Positions 1 to 8,740 of a stretch of DNA of 64,000 nt are shown here, one piece after another. Made by a program: the position numbers and the translations under genes. The notes under the pieces were generated by a model, which saw only the letters and a list, made by a program, of their open reading frames with translations, was not told the origin of the DNA and did not search any database. Every line of letters begins with the position of its first letter. Within the stretch, counting starts at the first letter, position 1. The DNA comes from Methanobrevibacter sp. V74 (lineage in GTDB: Archaea; Methanobacteriota; Methanobacteria; Methanobacteriales; Methanobacteriaceae), in assembly GCF_963082495.1 (NCBI RefSeq), contig NZ_CAUJAN010000001.1:487701-551700 (forward strand), given 5' to 3'.

Positions 1-1179
1 TGCGTTGTGGGAAATAGTGTTATTTTCAATTAGGACAAAACCACCATATGTGCCTTCAATATAAATACCACTCTTAGTTGTTGGTTTATAAGAAGGTATT
101 ATGAAATCAATTTGACCTTGTGCTGTGCTGTTAAATATAGTATTATTTATAATTCTCACAGAAGTATTCATATTTTCTTTAATATAAATACCTGCATTAA
201 TAAGGTTGTTGTTTTCAATTGTAATATTACTACCACCTTCTAAAACATAAACCCCATTACCTCTCATATGGAATACAAAATAACTTTTTTTAACTGTTAC
301 AATTTGAGGATCTTTTACGGTATTATTGTAAACACGTCCATTATGTCCGTTACTAAATTTTATACCCCAAAATGACATGTTTACTGTGTTATTATAAACA
401 TTTGAGTATGAAGAATTCTTTGCATTATCAAGTGGTTCATAAAATTTTTCAACATAATTATTGAAAATTTCACTATGAGTACTGTTTTGCATTAAAATAC
501 CATAATGATTACCTGAAGATACTAATGGATCGTTATATTGTCCCCTAATCTTAAATGAAACAACACGATTATTGTTTACATTAAAATAATGTGTATTTTG
601 AATAATAATTCCATAATGATAATATTCACCTATATTATTAAAAGAAACATCAATATTTCTAGAATCTTTTATTAAAATAGCAGTACCAACACCAGATGTT
701 TTATTAAAGATGTTATTATTAATCTTTAAATCTGTAATCGAAGAAAAACTACTGTACATATTTATTTCTAAAAATTTTGAATTTTGAAGTGTTATATTAC
801 TAATACTATTAACATTGGTTATTGCTGTTTTATATCCTTCAAAAGTAGTATTATCGATTAAAATATTGTTTGTTTTTAATGTAATACCAACAATATTATT
901 TGAACCTTTAAGTTTAATACCATTACCTAAAATTTTAACTTCTTTATTTACATTGAATTTGATGTTATTGAAGTTATCTATAGATGTTGTATTAAAAGAG
1001 ACTGTATCACCATCAGAAAGGTTATAACCCATTGCAGAATTATGATTGAATAAATTATTTACATCATTACTAGTCCAATTACTATCAATAGTTATATTAT
1101 TAGCTGAAACAGAACTAATACTCATAATTAAGATAAACAAAAATATTATTCCTAATGTTAACATTTTTTTATTAATCAT
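1..1179 (-). CDS. Adhesin-like protein, beta-helix repeats (3' end outside window)
   Basis: The minus frame is open from an ATG at 1179 to the left edge, 393 codons, with no stop. The N-terminus (MINKKMLTLGIIFLF, then a Ser-Ala end near residue 27) is a signal peptide. The rest is rich in Asn, Ile and Thr with short repeated strands such as NNTISHN and NNTVKDP, the pattern of right-handed parallel beta-helix (NosD/pectate-lyase-like) adhesins that are abundant in Methanobrevibacter. A strong GGGGGTG ribosome binding site lies just before the ATG. The ligand is unknown; surface attachment or wall association is inferred from the family. No C-terminal domain is visible because the gene leaves the window. 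Confidence 0.85.
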   Translation of the reverse strand, partial: MINKKMLTLGIIFLFILIMSISSVSANNITIDSNWTSNDVNNLFNHNSAMGYNLSDGDTVSFNTTSIDNFNNIKFNVNKEVKILGNGIKLKGSNNIVGITLKTNNILIDNTTFEGYKTAITNVNSISNITLQNSKFLEINMYSSFSSITDLKINNNIFNKTSGVGTAILIKDSRNIDVSFNNIGEYYHYGIIIQNTHYFNVNNNRVVSFKIRGQYNDPLVSSGNHYGILMQNSTHSEIFNNYVEKFYEPLDNAKNSSYSNVYNNTVNMSFWGIKFSNGHNGRVYNNTVKDPQIVTVKKSYFVFHMRGNGVYVLEGGSNITIENNNLINAGIYIKENMNTSVRIINNTIFNSTAQGQIDFIIPSYKPTTKSGIYIEGTYGGFVLIENNTISHNA

Positions 1180-1488
1180 ATTCACCCCCTTTTATTAGTT
1201 AGTACATTTCAATAACTTAACTGATATTTTTATAGAACCATCAATTTTAATTGAAAAAAGTTAAAAATATATTAATTAATTTTTTTGAAATGCCCTAAAT
1301 CAGTTATATAAGTATAATAATATTTATAAATTGTGGTTAATTTAAGTATTTTTTAAAAATTTGTCAGGATGGGACATGACTCTCATTAATTTTTAAAATT
1401 TTTTTTCGCTTATTTTTTTCCTTTAATTTTATATACTATGAAGTACAATCTTTTATTATAAATATTAATATTTATGGTTGTTTTATTT

Positions 1489-2924
1489 ATGGTTTTAAAA
1501 GATGATACTATTAATCAGACTATGTTGGTGCCTATGGACTTGAGTAATTTGATTCCTGAAGGTCATCCGTGTTATTTTTATTAAAAATGTGGTTGATCAA
1601 ATTGATTGTTCCGAAGCTAACAAGGAGTTTTTCGTGACAAGCCTGGTGAACCTGCTTATCCTCGTGAAAATGTTGCTTAGGATTGGTTTTGATGAGTGTT
1701 ATTTGATGGTGGATTGTCTTCTCCTAATTGAGAGAAGAACAAGAACTGAATATTGCTTATATGTACTTAGCAGGCATGCAAAAGCCAGTTTATAGGGACA
1801 ATTTTATAAGATTCAAATTGAATTATACCTGATTTAATTGATGAAGCTTTTAAAACAACTTTTAAAGATTTGCAAAAGAAAAAAATCCGCCATTTAAGTT
1901 TTAGATGGAACTAAAGCAAAAACATCTTTAAAAAATAATAACCAATGAACAACAATTAAAAATAATCATGAAAAGAACACTTGGAAGAAAAGTATTATAA
2001 ATTGGATCAAGAAGAAGATTTGGAATTGGGCGATGAATCTGGAAAAATTAGTATTCCTGAATCATATTAACAAACAAAGAAAAATTCCAAGAAACAGTAA
2101 GAGAAAATCAATAAATCCTCTTAAAAATGATGGAGACCAAAGATAAATTGAGAGCTTCAAGTAAAAAAAAACCTCTTAAAACAATCCAGAAGAAAAATCC
2201 TGAAAAAAAAATTTACAAAAAAGCTTGAAACACTCGAAGAAAAGCTTAAAGAATCCTGGAAAAAATGATGTAATTAAGTGTAAATGATCCAGATTCAAGA
2301 TTTTTATGATGGGTGTTCGCCAAAAGTAATTTTTTTGATGCAAATTTTTCTTTGTTTTTGAATTAAAGTAGTTTTAATCAGTTTCAAAAATTAATTTTAG
2401 ATTTTTGGCGGACACCCAGAAAAGAAAAAAAATAGTAAATATTGTCCGAAAAAAAAAACCATTTTTCCAAAGATAATTATCAACTATGATCACGAAATGA
2501 TGACCAATATCCGCCCCCCCATTGGTCAACCACTATAGAAAAAAAGCGAATACCAATACAAAAACAAAACAAGAATCACACATTGAACCAAAGAATGCAA
2601 AAACTGCCCAGTACAAAAATATTGCAGTAAAAAAACAACGATACAGAATAATCAGCGACTATGGAAAACATTTCCCAAAAAAAATAAAAATAAAAATGCA
2701 AAGAAAAATAGAAAACCACAAAAGCCCCCCAAAAAAAATCTACAAAAATACGCTCAAAAAAAAAAAACAGCAGAAACTACCATTTACAAAACATGAAACA
2801 AAACATACACCTAACAAAATTCACAACAACAGACTTAAAACAAATAAATACAGAATTTAAACTATACACAACAAAACACAACTTAAAAAGAACATACAAC
2901 AAAATAAACAATAGAAACAACTGA
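1489..2924 (+). pseudogene. IS1182-family transposase, degenerate
   Basis: Reading across frames gives MVLKDDTINQTMLVPMDLSN, IPEGHPCYF and later fragments that align with the copy at 40889-42428 (DUF772-type N-terminus, DDE C-terminal part). There are many stops and frameshifts. The central part, equivalent to roughly 41690-41965 of copy 2, is deleted and replaced by the MITE at 2311-2417. It cannot encode a functional transposase. The open stretches at 1589-1795 and 2522-2860 are only fragments of this gene or out-of-frame readings. Confidence 0.8.
2311..2417. mobile_element. MITE-like element, copy 1 (107 bp)
   Basis: The ends are GGGTGTTCGCCAAAA and, inverted, GGGTGTCCGCCAAAA. The interior is AT-rich and non-coding. 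A second copy of nearly the same length with the same termini lies at 23531-23639. Here no target duplication is seen and the flanking transposase has lost about 265 bp, which suggests a deletion next to the insertion. Confidence 0.7.
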
Positions 2925-2999
2925 AAAATAAAATTATTGCAAAAAATTTTTAAAATAAAAAATTCTATGAAAAATTAAAAAATTTCATGTCCCATCCTG

Positions 3000-3476
3000 C
3001 TATTGGTTATTGTGGATGTTAATATGAAATCTGTTTGTGTATCTGCTATACATGATAAATCTGATCAATTCCTTTTTTAATATATCGAGGTGAGAATTAT
3101 TTAATTCTTTTAGTTGTTTTTCACTGTATCCAATATTATGGTGCATCGCAGATGCTAGTATCACCTGCCAGTATTGAATATCCTTTATAAAGACCAGGTC
3201 TATCTGGATCATTGTAAATTCCATCAATAAAGTCTTCATTCATGTCTAACATAGCAAATATGATTAAGCAATTTTCTTCTTTGAGAAATATCGGATTTAG
3301 TTAAAGTCATATTTTTATCCTTCTTATCACTTCTAATAAAAATTTATAGCCTCTACAGCAGTCGTTCGACCACAATCATAGAAAGAATACTTAATTATAC
3401 TTCCTAAAGTAGTTTTTCGAATACGAACAAAATGCACTTTTCCATCATCATATTTTATATATTTTCGATTTTTCAT
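3000..3476 (-). pseudogene. IS4-type transposase N-terminal fragment
   Basis: On the minus strand, an ATG at 3476 begins MKNRKYIKYDDGKVHFVRIR. After frameshifts the stretch contains DRPGLYKGYSILAGDTS, which resembles the N-terminal region of IS4-family transposases (the GYSILAGD part). The fragment stops at the right end of the IS1182-like copy at 2999, so its C-terminal half is missing. The 79-residue open frame at 3000-3239 is an out-of-frame reading of the same relic. Family assignment rests on one short motif and is moderate. Confidence 0.5.
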
Positions 3477-3895
3477 ATTTATCCTAATTTATTTCCCAAG
3501 TTTCATCACAAAATATTCCCTGAAATTAAAATCAAACATAAAATAATTTAAACAAATATAAAAACTATTAAAGTAAACACATCCAATTACACATAGCAAA
3601 TTAAACGAATTTAAAACAAAAAAAATAATCAAAAACCCATAAAACAAGTAAAAAAATAAAAAATAAATCATATAAACTAATACAATATCAAATAAAAGAT
3701 TTAAATAAGAAAAATAAGAAAATAAAATACTATAATTAAAAATTAAAAAATAAATTTCTTAAATTAACTGGGTTGATTCAGAACAGTTAATTATTTATAG
3801 ATGATTGTATAGAATCATTATTAATTATTTAAATATTATATTGATTCAATTTCATTTAATTATGAAAATATTAAGATCCGGAGGATTGATATAAA
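3477..3895. other. AT-rich intergenic region with adhesin promoter
   Basis: I see no gene here; short open frames lack ribosome binding sites and composition typical of genes. The right part presumably carries the promoter of the adhesin at 3896: a TATA-like ATTTAAATATTA lies about 60-70 bp before the start, and GGAGG precedes the ATG by about 16 bases. Confidence 0.4.
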
Positions 3896-6007
3896 ATGAT
3901 TAAGAATTTAAATAAAGTTATAATAGTGTTTTTATTTTTAATATTTTTATCTATTTCAGTTGTTTCAGCACAAGACAATGCAACATCTGAAATAGATTTA
4001 AGTGAAAATACTACAATTTTAGAAGTTGAAGATAATGATAGATTAAATGTTGAAATGAACAAAAGCGATTTAAAAGGATCTACTTCAACATTTACTGATT
4101 TGCAAAACATAATCAATGGTGCAAGTTCTGGTAGTACAATAACTCTAAATAAAGACTATACATATGTATTTGGAGATAATGCGATAATAATTAATAAACC
4201 TTTAACTATTGATGGTAAAAACCATGTACTTAACGGAAAATTAGCTACACGAATATTCTGGATAGGTGGCGATCAAGTCACATTAAAAAATATAAGATTC
4301 ATAAATGCTAATAATACTCAAACAGATTGGGGTGGTGCCATTGACTGGTTGGGAGATAATGCTAATTTAGAAAATTGTTACTTTGAAAATAACCACGCAC
4401 GTAAACTTGGTGGTGCTATTTACTTACATGGAACACAAGGCAATATAAAAAACTGCACTTTTAACAATAACCATGCAGAGTATGGTGGTGCTGTTTATTG
4501 GAATGGTAATAATGGTGAATTAAAGGATTGTTCTTTTGTTAATAACCATGCAGAGTATGGTGGTGCTGTTTGTTGGACTGGTGATAATGGTTTTTTAAGT
4601 GCTTGTTCTTTTGTTAATAACCATGCTAAATGGTATGGTGGTGCTGTTTGTTGGACTGGTGCTAATGGTAAGGTAGTGGATTGTTCTTTTGTTAATAACC
4701 ATGCAGATGAAGATGATGGTGCTGTTTATTGGAATGGTGATAATGGTAAGGTAGTGGATTGTTCTTTTGTTAATAACCATGCAGATGGGTATGGTGGTGC
4801 TGTTTATTGGAGGGGTGATAATGGTTTTTTAAGTGCTTGTTCTTTTGTTAATAACCATGCTAAAATGTATGGTGGTGCTGTTTGTTGGACTGGTGATAAT
4901 GGTAAGGTAGTGGATTGTTCTTTTGTTAATAACCATGCTAAAAAATTTAAAGGTAATGTTATTTATTGGTTTAAGTCAGGTGATATATTTGCTTGTACTT
5001 TTAGTGTATTTCGTCCTAAAAATACAAACACTGTTACTGTTAATAACTTAATTTACTACGAAAATAATAATTACAATGTTGATTACTATGAAAATGGTAA
5101 TAAAATCCTTAATAGTGGGATAAATAAGAATATTGCTTTTTCTAATTTAAACAGTGGAAAACACACTATTAAAATGATTTATAAAAAAGATGGTAATGAT
5201 TTGACTAATGATTTAATTATTACTGGTGATTCTTATTTAAATTCTAATAATGTGTATATGTTTTATAATGATGGGACAAAATATAAGGTAAAATTAACAG
5301 ACTACCAAGGAAAACCTTTAATTTATAAAAATCTTCAAATCACAATCAAAAATAAAAAATACAACCTAAAAACAGACAAATATGGCTATGCTACTATACT
5401 TCTCAAACAAAAACCTGGACAATACTCAATAATAGCTAAATTCAATGGAGATAAAGATTATGGTCCAAGCACCTTTAAATCCATGGTAAAAATCTTAAAA
5501 TTCCCCATAACAAAAAATAAAAACATGAATATTTATTTCATGGGTGGAATATTTAAAGTACAAATAATACATGCAAATGGTAAAAATGTAGGCGCTGGAA
5601 AAACAGTAAAATTCACAATATCAGGAAAAACATACAGTAAAAAAACAGACAAAAATGGATATGCAAGCCTAAAAATCACACAAAAACCAAAAACACACAC
5701 TATAACCACAAAATATGGCAAATTCATTACAAAAAATAAAATCACAATCCAACCAGTACTAACAGCAAAAAACATCATAAAGAAAAAAACAAAAACAACA
5801 AAATTCCAGGCAAAACTAGTAAACACAAAAGGAAAACCACAAGCAAAAAAGAAAATAACATTTAAATTCAAAGGAAAAAAATACAAAAAACTAACAAACA
5901 AAAAAGGAATAGCCACACTAAAAATCAAAAACCTAAAAAAAGGCAAATACAACATATACACACAATACACCAAATCAAAAATAAAAAACACAATAACAAT
6001 CAAATAA
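3896..6007 (+). CDS. Adhesin-like protein, beta-helix plus C-terminal Ig-like repeats
   Basis: This 703-residue secreted protein has a signal peptide ending near SVVSAQ (residue 26). A beta-helix region follows at about 60-360, with near-identical repeats of about 25 residues such as CSFVNNHA..YGGAVYW. Residues about 450-703 form three Ig-like repeats, each with a NKNGYA-type turn, ending in a very basic tail without a membrane anchor. That fits binding to the pseudomurein wall by charge, which is inference. GGAGG precedes the ATG. Base use changes sharply at about 5290: upstream codons are T/G-rich (GGT, GTT), downstream almost all A-rich (AAA, ACA). The last 97 coding bases before the final codons are identical to the gene at the right edge of the window, pointing to exchange of a C-terminal cassette. 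Confidence 0.88.
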   Translation: MIKNLNKVIIVFLFLIFLSISVVSAQDNATSEIDLSENTTILEVEDNDRLNVEMNKSDLKGSTSTFTDLQNIINGASSGSTITLNKDYTYVFGDNAIIINKPLTIDGKNHVLNGKLATRIFWIGGDQVTLKNIRFINANNTQTDWGGAIDWLGDNANLENCYFENNHARKLGGAIYLHGTQGNIKNCTFNNNHAEYGGAVYWNGNNGELKDCSFVNNHAEYGGAVCWTGDNGFLSACSFVNNHAKWYGGAVCWTGANGKVVDCSFVNNHADEDDGAVYWNGDNGKVVDCSFVNNHADGYGGAVYWRGDNGFLSACSFVNNHAKMYGGAVCWTGDNGKVVDCSFVNNHAKKFKGNVIYWFKSGDIFACTFSVFRPKNTNTVTVNNLIYYENNNYNVDYYENGNKILNSGINKNIAFSNLNSGKHTIKMIYKKDGNDLTNDLIITGDSYLNSNNVYMFYNDGTKYKVKLTDYQGKPLIYKNLQITIKNKKYNLKTDKYGYATILLKQKPGQYSIIAKFNGDKDYGPSTFKSMVKILKFPITKNKNMNIYFMGGIFKVQIIHANGKNVGAGKTVKFTISGKTYSKKTDKNGYASLKITQKPKTHTITTKYGKFITKNKITIQPVLTAKNIIKKKTKTTKFQAKLVNTKGKPQAKKKITFKFKGKKYKKLTNKKGIATLKIKNLKKGKYNIYTQYTKSKIKNTITIK

Positions 6008-6015
6008 AAAAAAAG

Positions 6016-6048
6016 AATAAGGAACCACCAACACTTCCTTATTTTTTT
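6016..6048 (+). terminator. Hairpin plus T-tract after adhesin
   Basis: AATAAGGAA pairs with TTCCTTATT (6016-6024 with 6035-6043), followed by a run of T. It lies 9 bases after the adhesin stop. Confidence 0.7.
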
Positions 6049-6164
6049 AACCTTTTTTATTATAGTTTTTCTCTAAAAGTTTATACTATTTAGATCATGC
6101 CAATTTTCATAAAATGATTTTTCTTTCTAAATAATTTCATAGAATTTGTTCTAAAATATTTTTA

Positions 6165-7552
6165 TTATAGTTACTAACCAAACTTTTATTATAGATGTCG
6201 GATAAATTATAAAATATGTCTGGAAAATCTAAAATTAATGTTTTTAACAAAATGACAAAAATCGCTTTGGATGAAGAAATCAGCAATTGTGTGGCTTACC
6301 ATAGGTATTATCAAAGGCTAATTGCAGTCAAAATAGTTAGTGAAGGAAATACCATAACTAATGCCGCAAATATATTGGAAAAATCCTACCAAACAGTTCA
6401 CAGATGGATTAAAACATGTGAATCTGATAGGATTAGAAGGTTTAAAACCATCTTTTGGTGGTGGAAGACCATCAAAATTAACTTATGATCAACTAATTGA
6501 ATTAGACAAAATCATTGAAAAAACACCCAATATTTCAATGAAAGACGTACATAAACTTGTTAATGAAAAATTCAATGTAGATTATAGTTTAAAGCAAATA
6601 GGAAAAATTATAAAGAAATTAGAATACAATTTTATATAGCAAAGCATATCCTAAATTTTCAAAATCCCCAAAAGATGCTGAAGAACAGTTAAAAAAAAAC
6701 TTAGAAGAATATAATGTAACAACAAATGATATTATAGTCTTATTTGATGAAGCATCATTCCAAAATGAACCCTATACTCAAAAATCACTATATAAACAAG
6801 GAACAAAACACACACAAACTGTAAATCCATACAAATTCAAAATCAACGCCACAGGATCACTAACAATAAATGTAAATTCAACCATCACAATCACAAATTC
6901 ATCAACAGCACCAGAAATTACAATAGCACTTTTAGAATTAAGAGTAGCAAATACTAACAATGAAAAATACAGTAAAAATATTAAACAAAATAATATCCGA
7001 TGTTAATCTAACTGATGAAGACATAAACAAATTATTAATGGAAAATAACGAAAATAATGAAATTTTTACAGCAAAAATTTTAAAAACATTAGAAAAAATA
7101 TAAAGACAATACCACATCCACAATCGCTAGAATCATTGGAAAAACACTGCAATAGAAAATCCCTCAATAATGTGAAAAAAAGAAGAGAAATAAGAAGAAA
7201 AATAACATTAAACCTATTACAAAAAGAAGACATAATAACAAAAATACAAACCGAACAAAGAATATGTTTAATTCTAGATAATTACAATGTCCACAAATCC
7301 GTATTTATCAAAAAAAAATAGCATTATATCTTAATATTGAACTAATATACCTTCCACCATACTCTCCTCACCTAAATCCAATCGAACAAATATGGAGACA
7401 AATGAAAAAAGAAATAAAACATTATTACCTTAAATCAAAAGAATTTCTACAAGAATTAACTATAAAAACATATAATAAATCGATTTCTGGAACAAAAGTT
7501 CATGACAAATGGCTCGAAACATTTATACCAAAAGTTTAGTAATTAACTATAA
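6165..7552 (+). mobile_element. Decayed IS630-family element
   Basis: The outer sequences TTATAGTTACTAACCAAAC (left) and the inverse of GTTTAGTAATTAACTATAA (right) match at about 22 of 25 positions when the flanking TA is counted. The element is flanked by TA on both sides, as expected for IS630/Tc1-type insertion. It contains a frameshifted DDE transposase. Confidence 0.7.
6216..7539 (+). pseudogene. IS630-family transposase, degenerate
   Basis: Fragments in different frames show an N-terminal helix-turn-helix (ITNAANILEKSYQTVHRWIK), a second DNA-binding part (LKPSFGGGRPSKLTYDQL), the catalytic region (VLFDEASFQNEP) and the classic family block IYLPPYSPHLNPIEQIW near 7350-7400, ending ETFIPKV. 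At least four frameshifts or stops interrupt it, so it is dead. The first DDE aspartate lies in LFDEASF, the second in the region around ILDNYNVHKS, and the last acidic residue in NPIEQIW. Confidence 0.85.
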
Positions 7553-7739
7553 TATAAAATAACTGAATGGTTTACTATACTAGGAGTGTGATTCCCACAA
7601 CATGTTTTAACTTGAATTTATTTTTTAGTTTAGGGGGATTTATCTCAATTAAATTTATACATTAACGATTAATTTAAATATAAATTTAAATAGAATAAGG
7701 ATTATATAATTTTTTTAAAATGATATATTGGGTAAAAAC

Positions 7740-8267
7740 ATGAGTGAAAAAAGTAGAACAAGTGCAATGATTTTATCATTCTTATTTACTGGAATGGGTT
7801 TTGTTTATCTAGGTAATGCCAAGAAAGGCATAGGATTATTTGCTATTGGAGTAATCTGCAATTTACTGGGAATGTTTTTATTTGGTTTTTTTCATTATAT
7901 TTCAATTCTCACATGGATTGTATCCCTTTATCTGACATATAAAGAACCTATTATAACTAACAATGAAATGCCTATTGGTAGAAGACATGTTAACAGGAGA
8001 TCTATTGATAATAGAATCTATTCCAATAGAGTTTATGATGGACCAGCTTCAAGGGAATATGTTAATGATAATTATCATAATGAGGGGTCTCTTCCAAAAG
8101 ACTATTATGTTGATGAGAGATATGAAAGAGTTCATGGCGATGAAAGACATTCTAATATCCGCTATGAAGCTAGAAGCTATGATAATGAGGAACCTGTCAC
8201 CAGGCAATATCATGATAATAGAAAATTTCATGATGAAGACATTATGAGTAGAAGACGTATTAAATAA
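7740..8267 (+). CDS. TM2-like small membrane protein with charged tail
   Basis: I chose the ATG at 7740 (MSEKSRTSAMILSF); an in-frame TTG lies 12 bases earlier. The first 65 residues hold two hydrophobic segments joined by a short turn with GMGFVYLGNAKKGIG, typical of TM2/DUF5683-type small membrane proteins of unknown function. The remaining about 110 residues are hydrophilic and very rich in Arg, Tyr, Asp, Asn and His (RRHVNRRSIDNR, DERYERVHGDERH), probably disordered and cytoplasmic. No operon partner is apparent: a dead IS630 element lies upstream and about 470 bp of non-coding DNA downstream. The function is unknown. Confidence 0.75.
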   Translation: MSEKSRTSAMILSFLFTGMGFVYLGNAKKGIGLFAIGVICNLLGMFLFGFFHYISILTWIVSLYLTYKEPIITNNEMPIGRRHVNRRSIDNRIYSNRVYDGPASREYVNDNYHNEGSLPKDYYVDERYERVHGDERHSNIRYEARSYDNEEPVTRQYHDNRKFHDEDIMSRRRIK

Positions 8268-8740
8268 AATATTGTAAATATTGCACTTTTTATATATTCT
8301 CAAAAATTGATTAAAAAACTCTGTATTAACTTAAAATTAGCTAAAATCGAGCATTTTTCTAATATTTCTTAAAATTCTTATTTTCCTTTAAATCTTACTT
8401 TGCTTTCCTAAATTTTAAATTCGATAATGTACTTTTTGGTATTTTTATCAAAGTTATATTAAAGTTCATGATTTCTGATATCATGAAATCCTGTTTAATT
8501 TGCCTAACTTTTAGATAAATCAGTAGCTTTAAAAATAATTTCCTATGGTAATATTTTTTTATAGGTTAATTCAGGTATACATTACTTCAATGTTTTATTT
8601 TAATATGGTATCAATCTTATTTTTAAAAATTGAACCCATTTAAAACTATTTAGCTAATAAAAAGGTTTATATAAGATATTTAATAAAAAATTTAACTGTA
8701 CGAGATTAAGTTCTCGACATGGTTATGGAGGTAAAATATT
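8268..8740. promoter_or_regulatory. Intergenic region with promoter and hairpin for the wall peptidase
   Basis: No gene is visible. A TATA-like GGTTTATATAAG lies at 8664-8675, about 70 bp before the TTG start at 8741. A 5-bp inverted repeat, CGAGA at 8701-8705 with TCTCG at 8712-8716, falls where the 5' untranslated region would be, and GGAGGT at 8727-8732 is the ribosome binding site. Confidence 0.5.

Larger units (their letters stand above)
1365..2999 (+). mobile_element. Decayed IS1182-like insertion sequence, copy 1
   Basis: The element is bounded by inverted repeats: CAGGATGGGACATGA at the left and TCATGTCCCATCCTG at the right. It contains a heavily frameshifted transposase related to the better preserved copy at 40769-42498 and the truncated copy at 42514-43092. 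A 107-bp MITE-like insertion sits inside it, and about 265 bp of the transposase are missing at that point. No target-site duplication is evident. The right end abuts a fragment of another transposase, so this copy probably inserted into older mobile DNA. Confidence 0.8.

Noticed and set aside
2522-2860. 112-codon Lys-rich open frame
   Set aside because: It is part of the decayed IS1182 transposase C-terminus, partly in a wrong frame.
5533-6003. 156-codon minus-strand open frame
   Set aside because: It is antisense to the A-rich C-terminus of the adhesin; no ribosome site, and a hydrophobic Phe/Val composition follows from the AAA and ACA codons.
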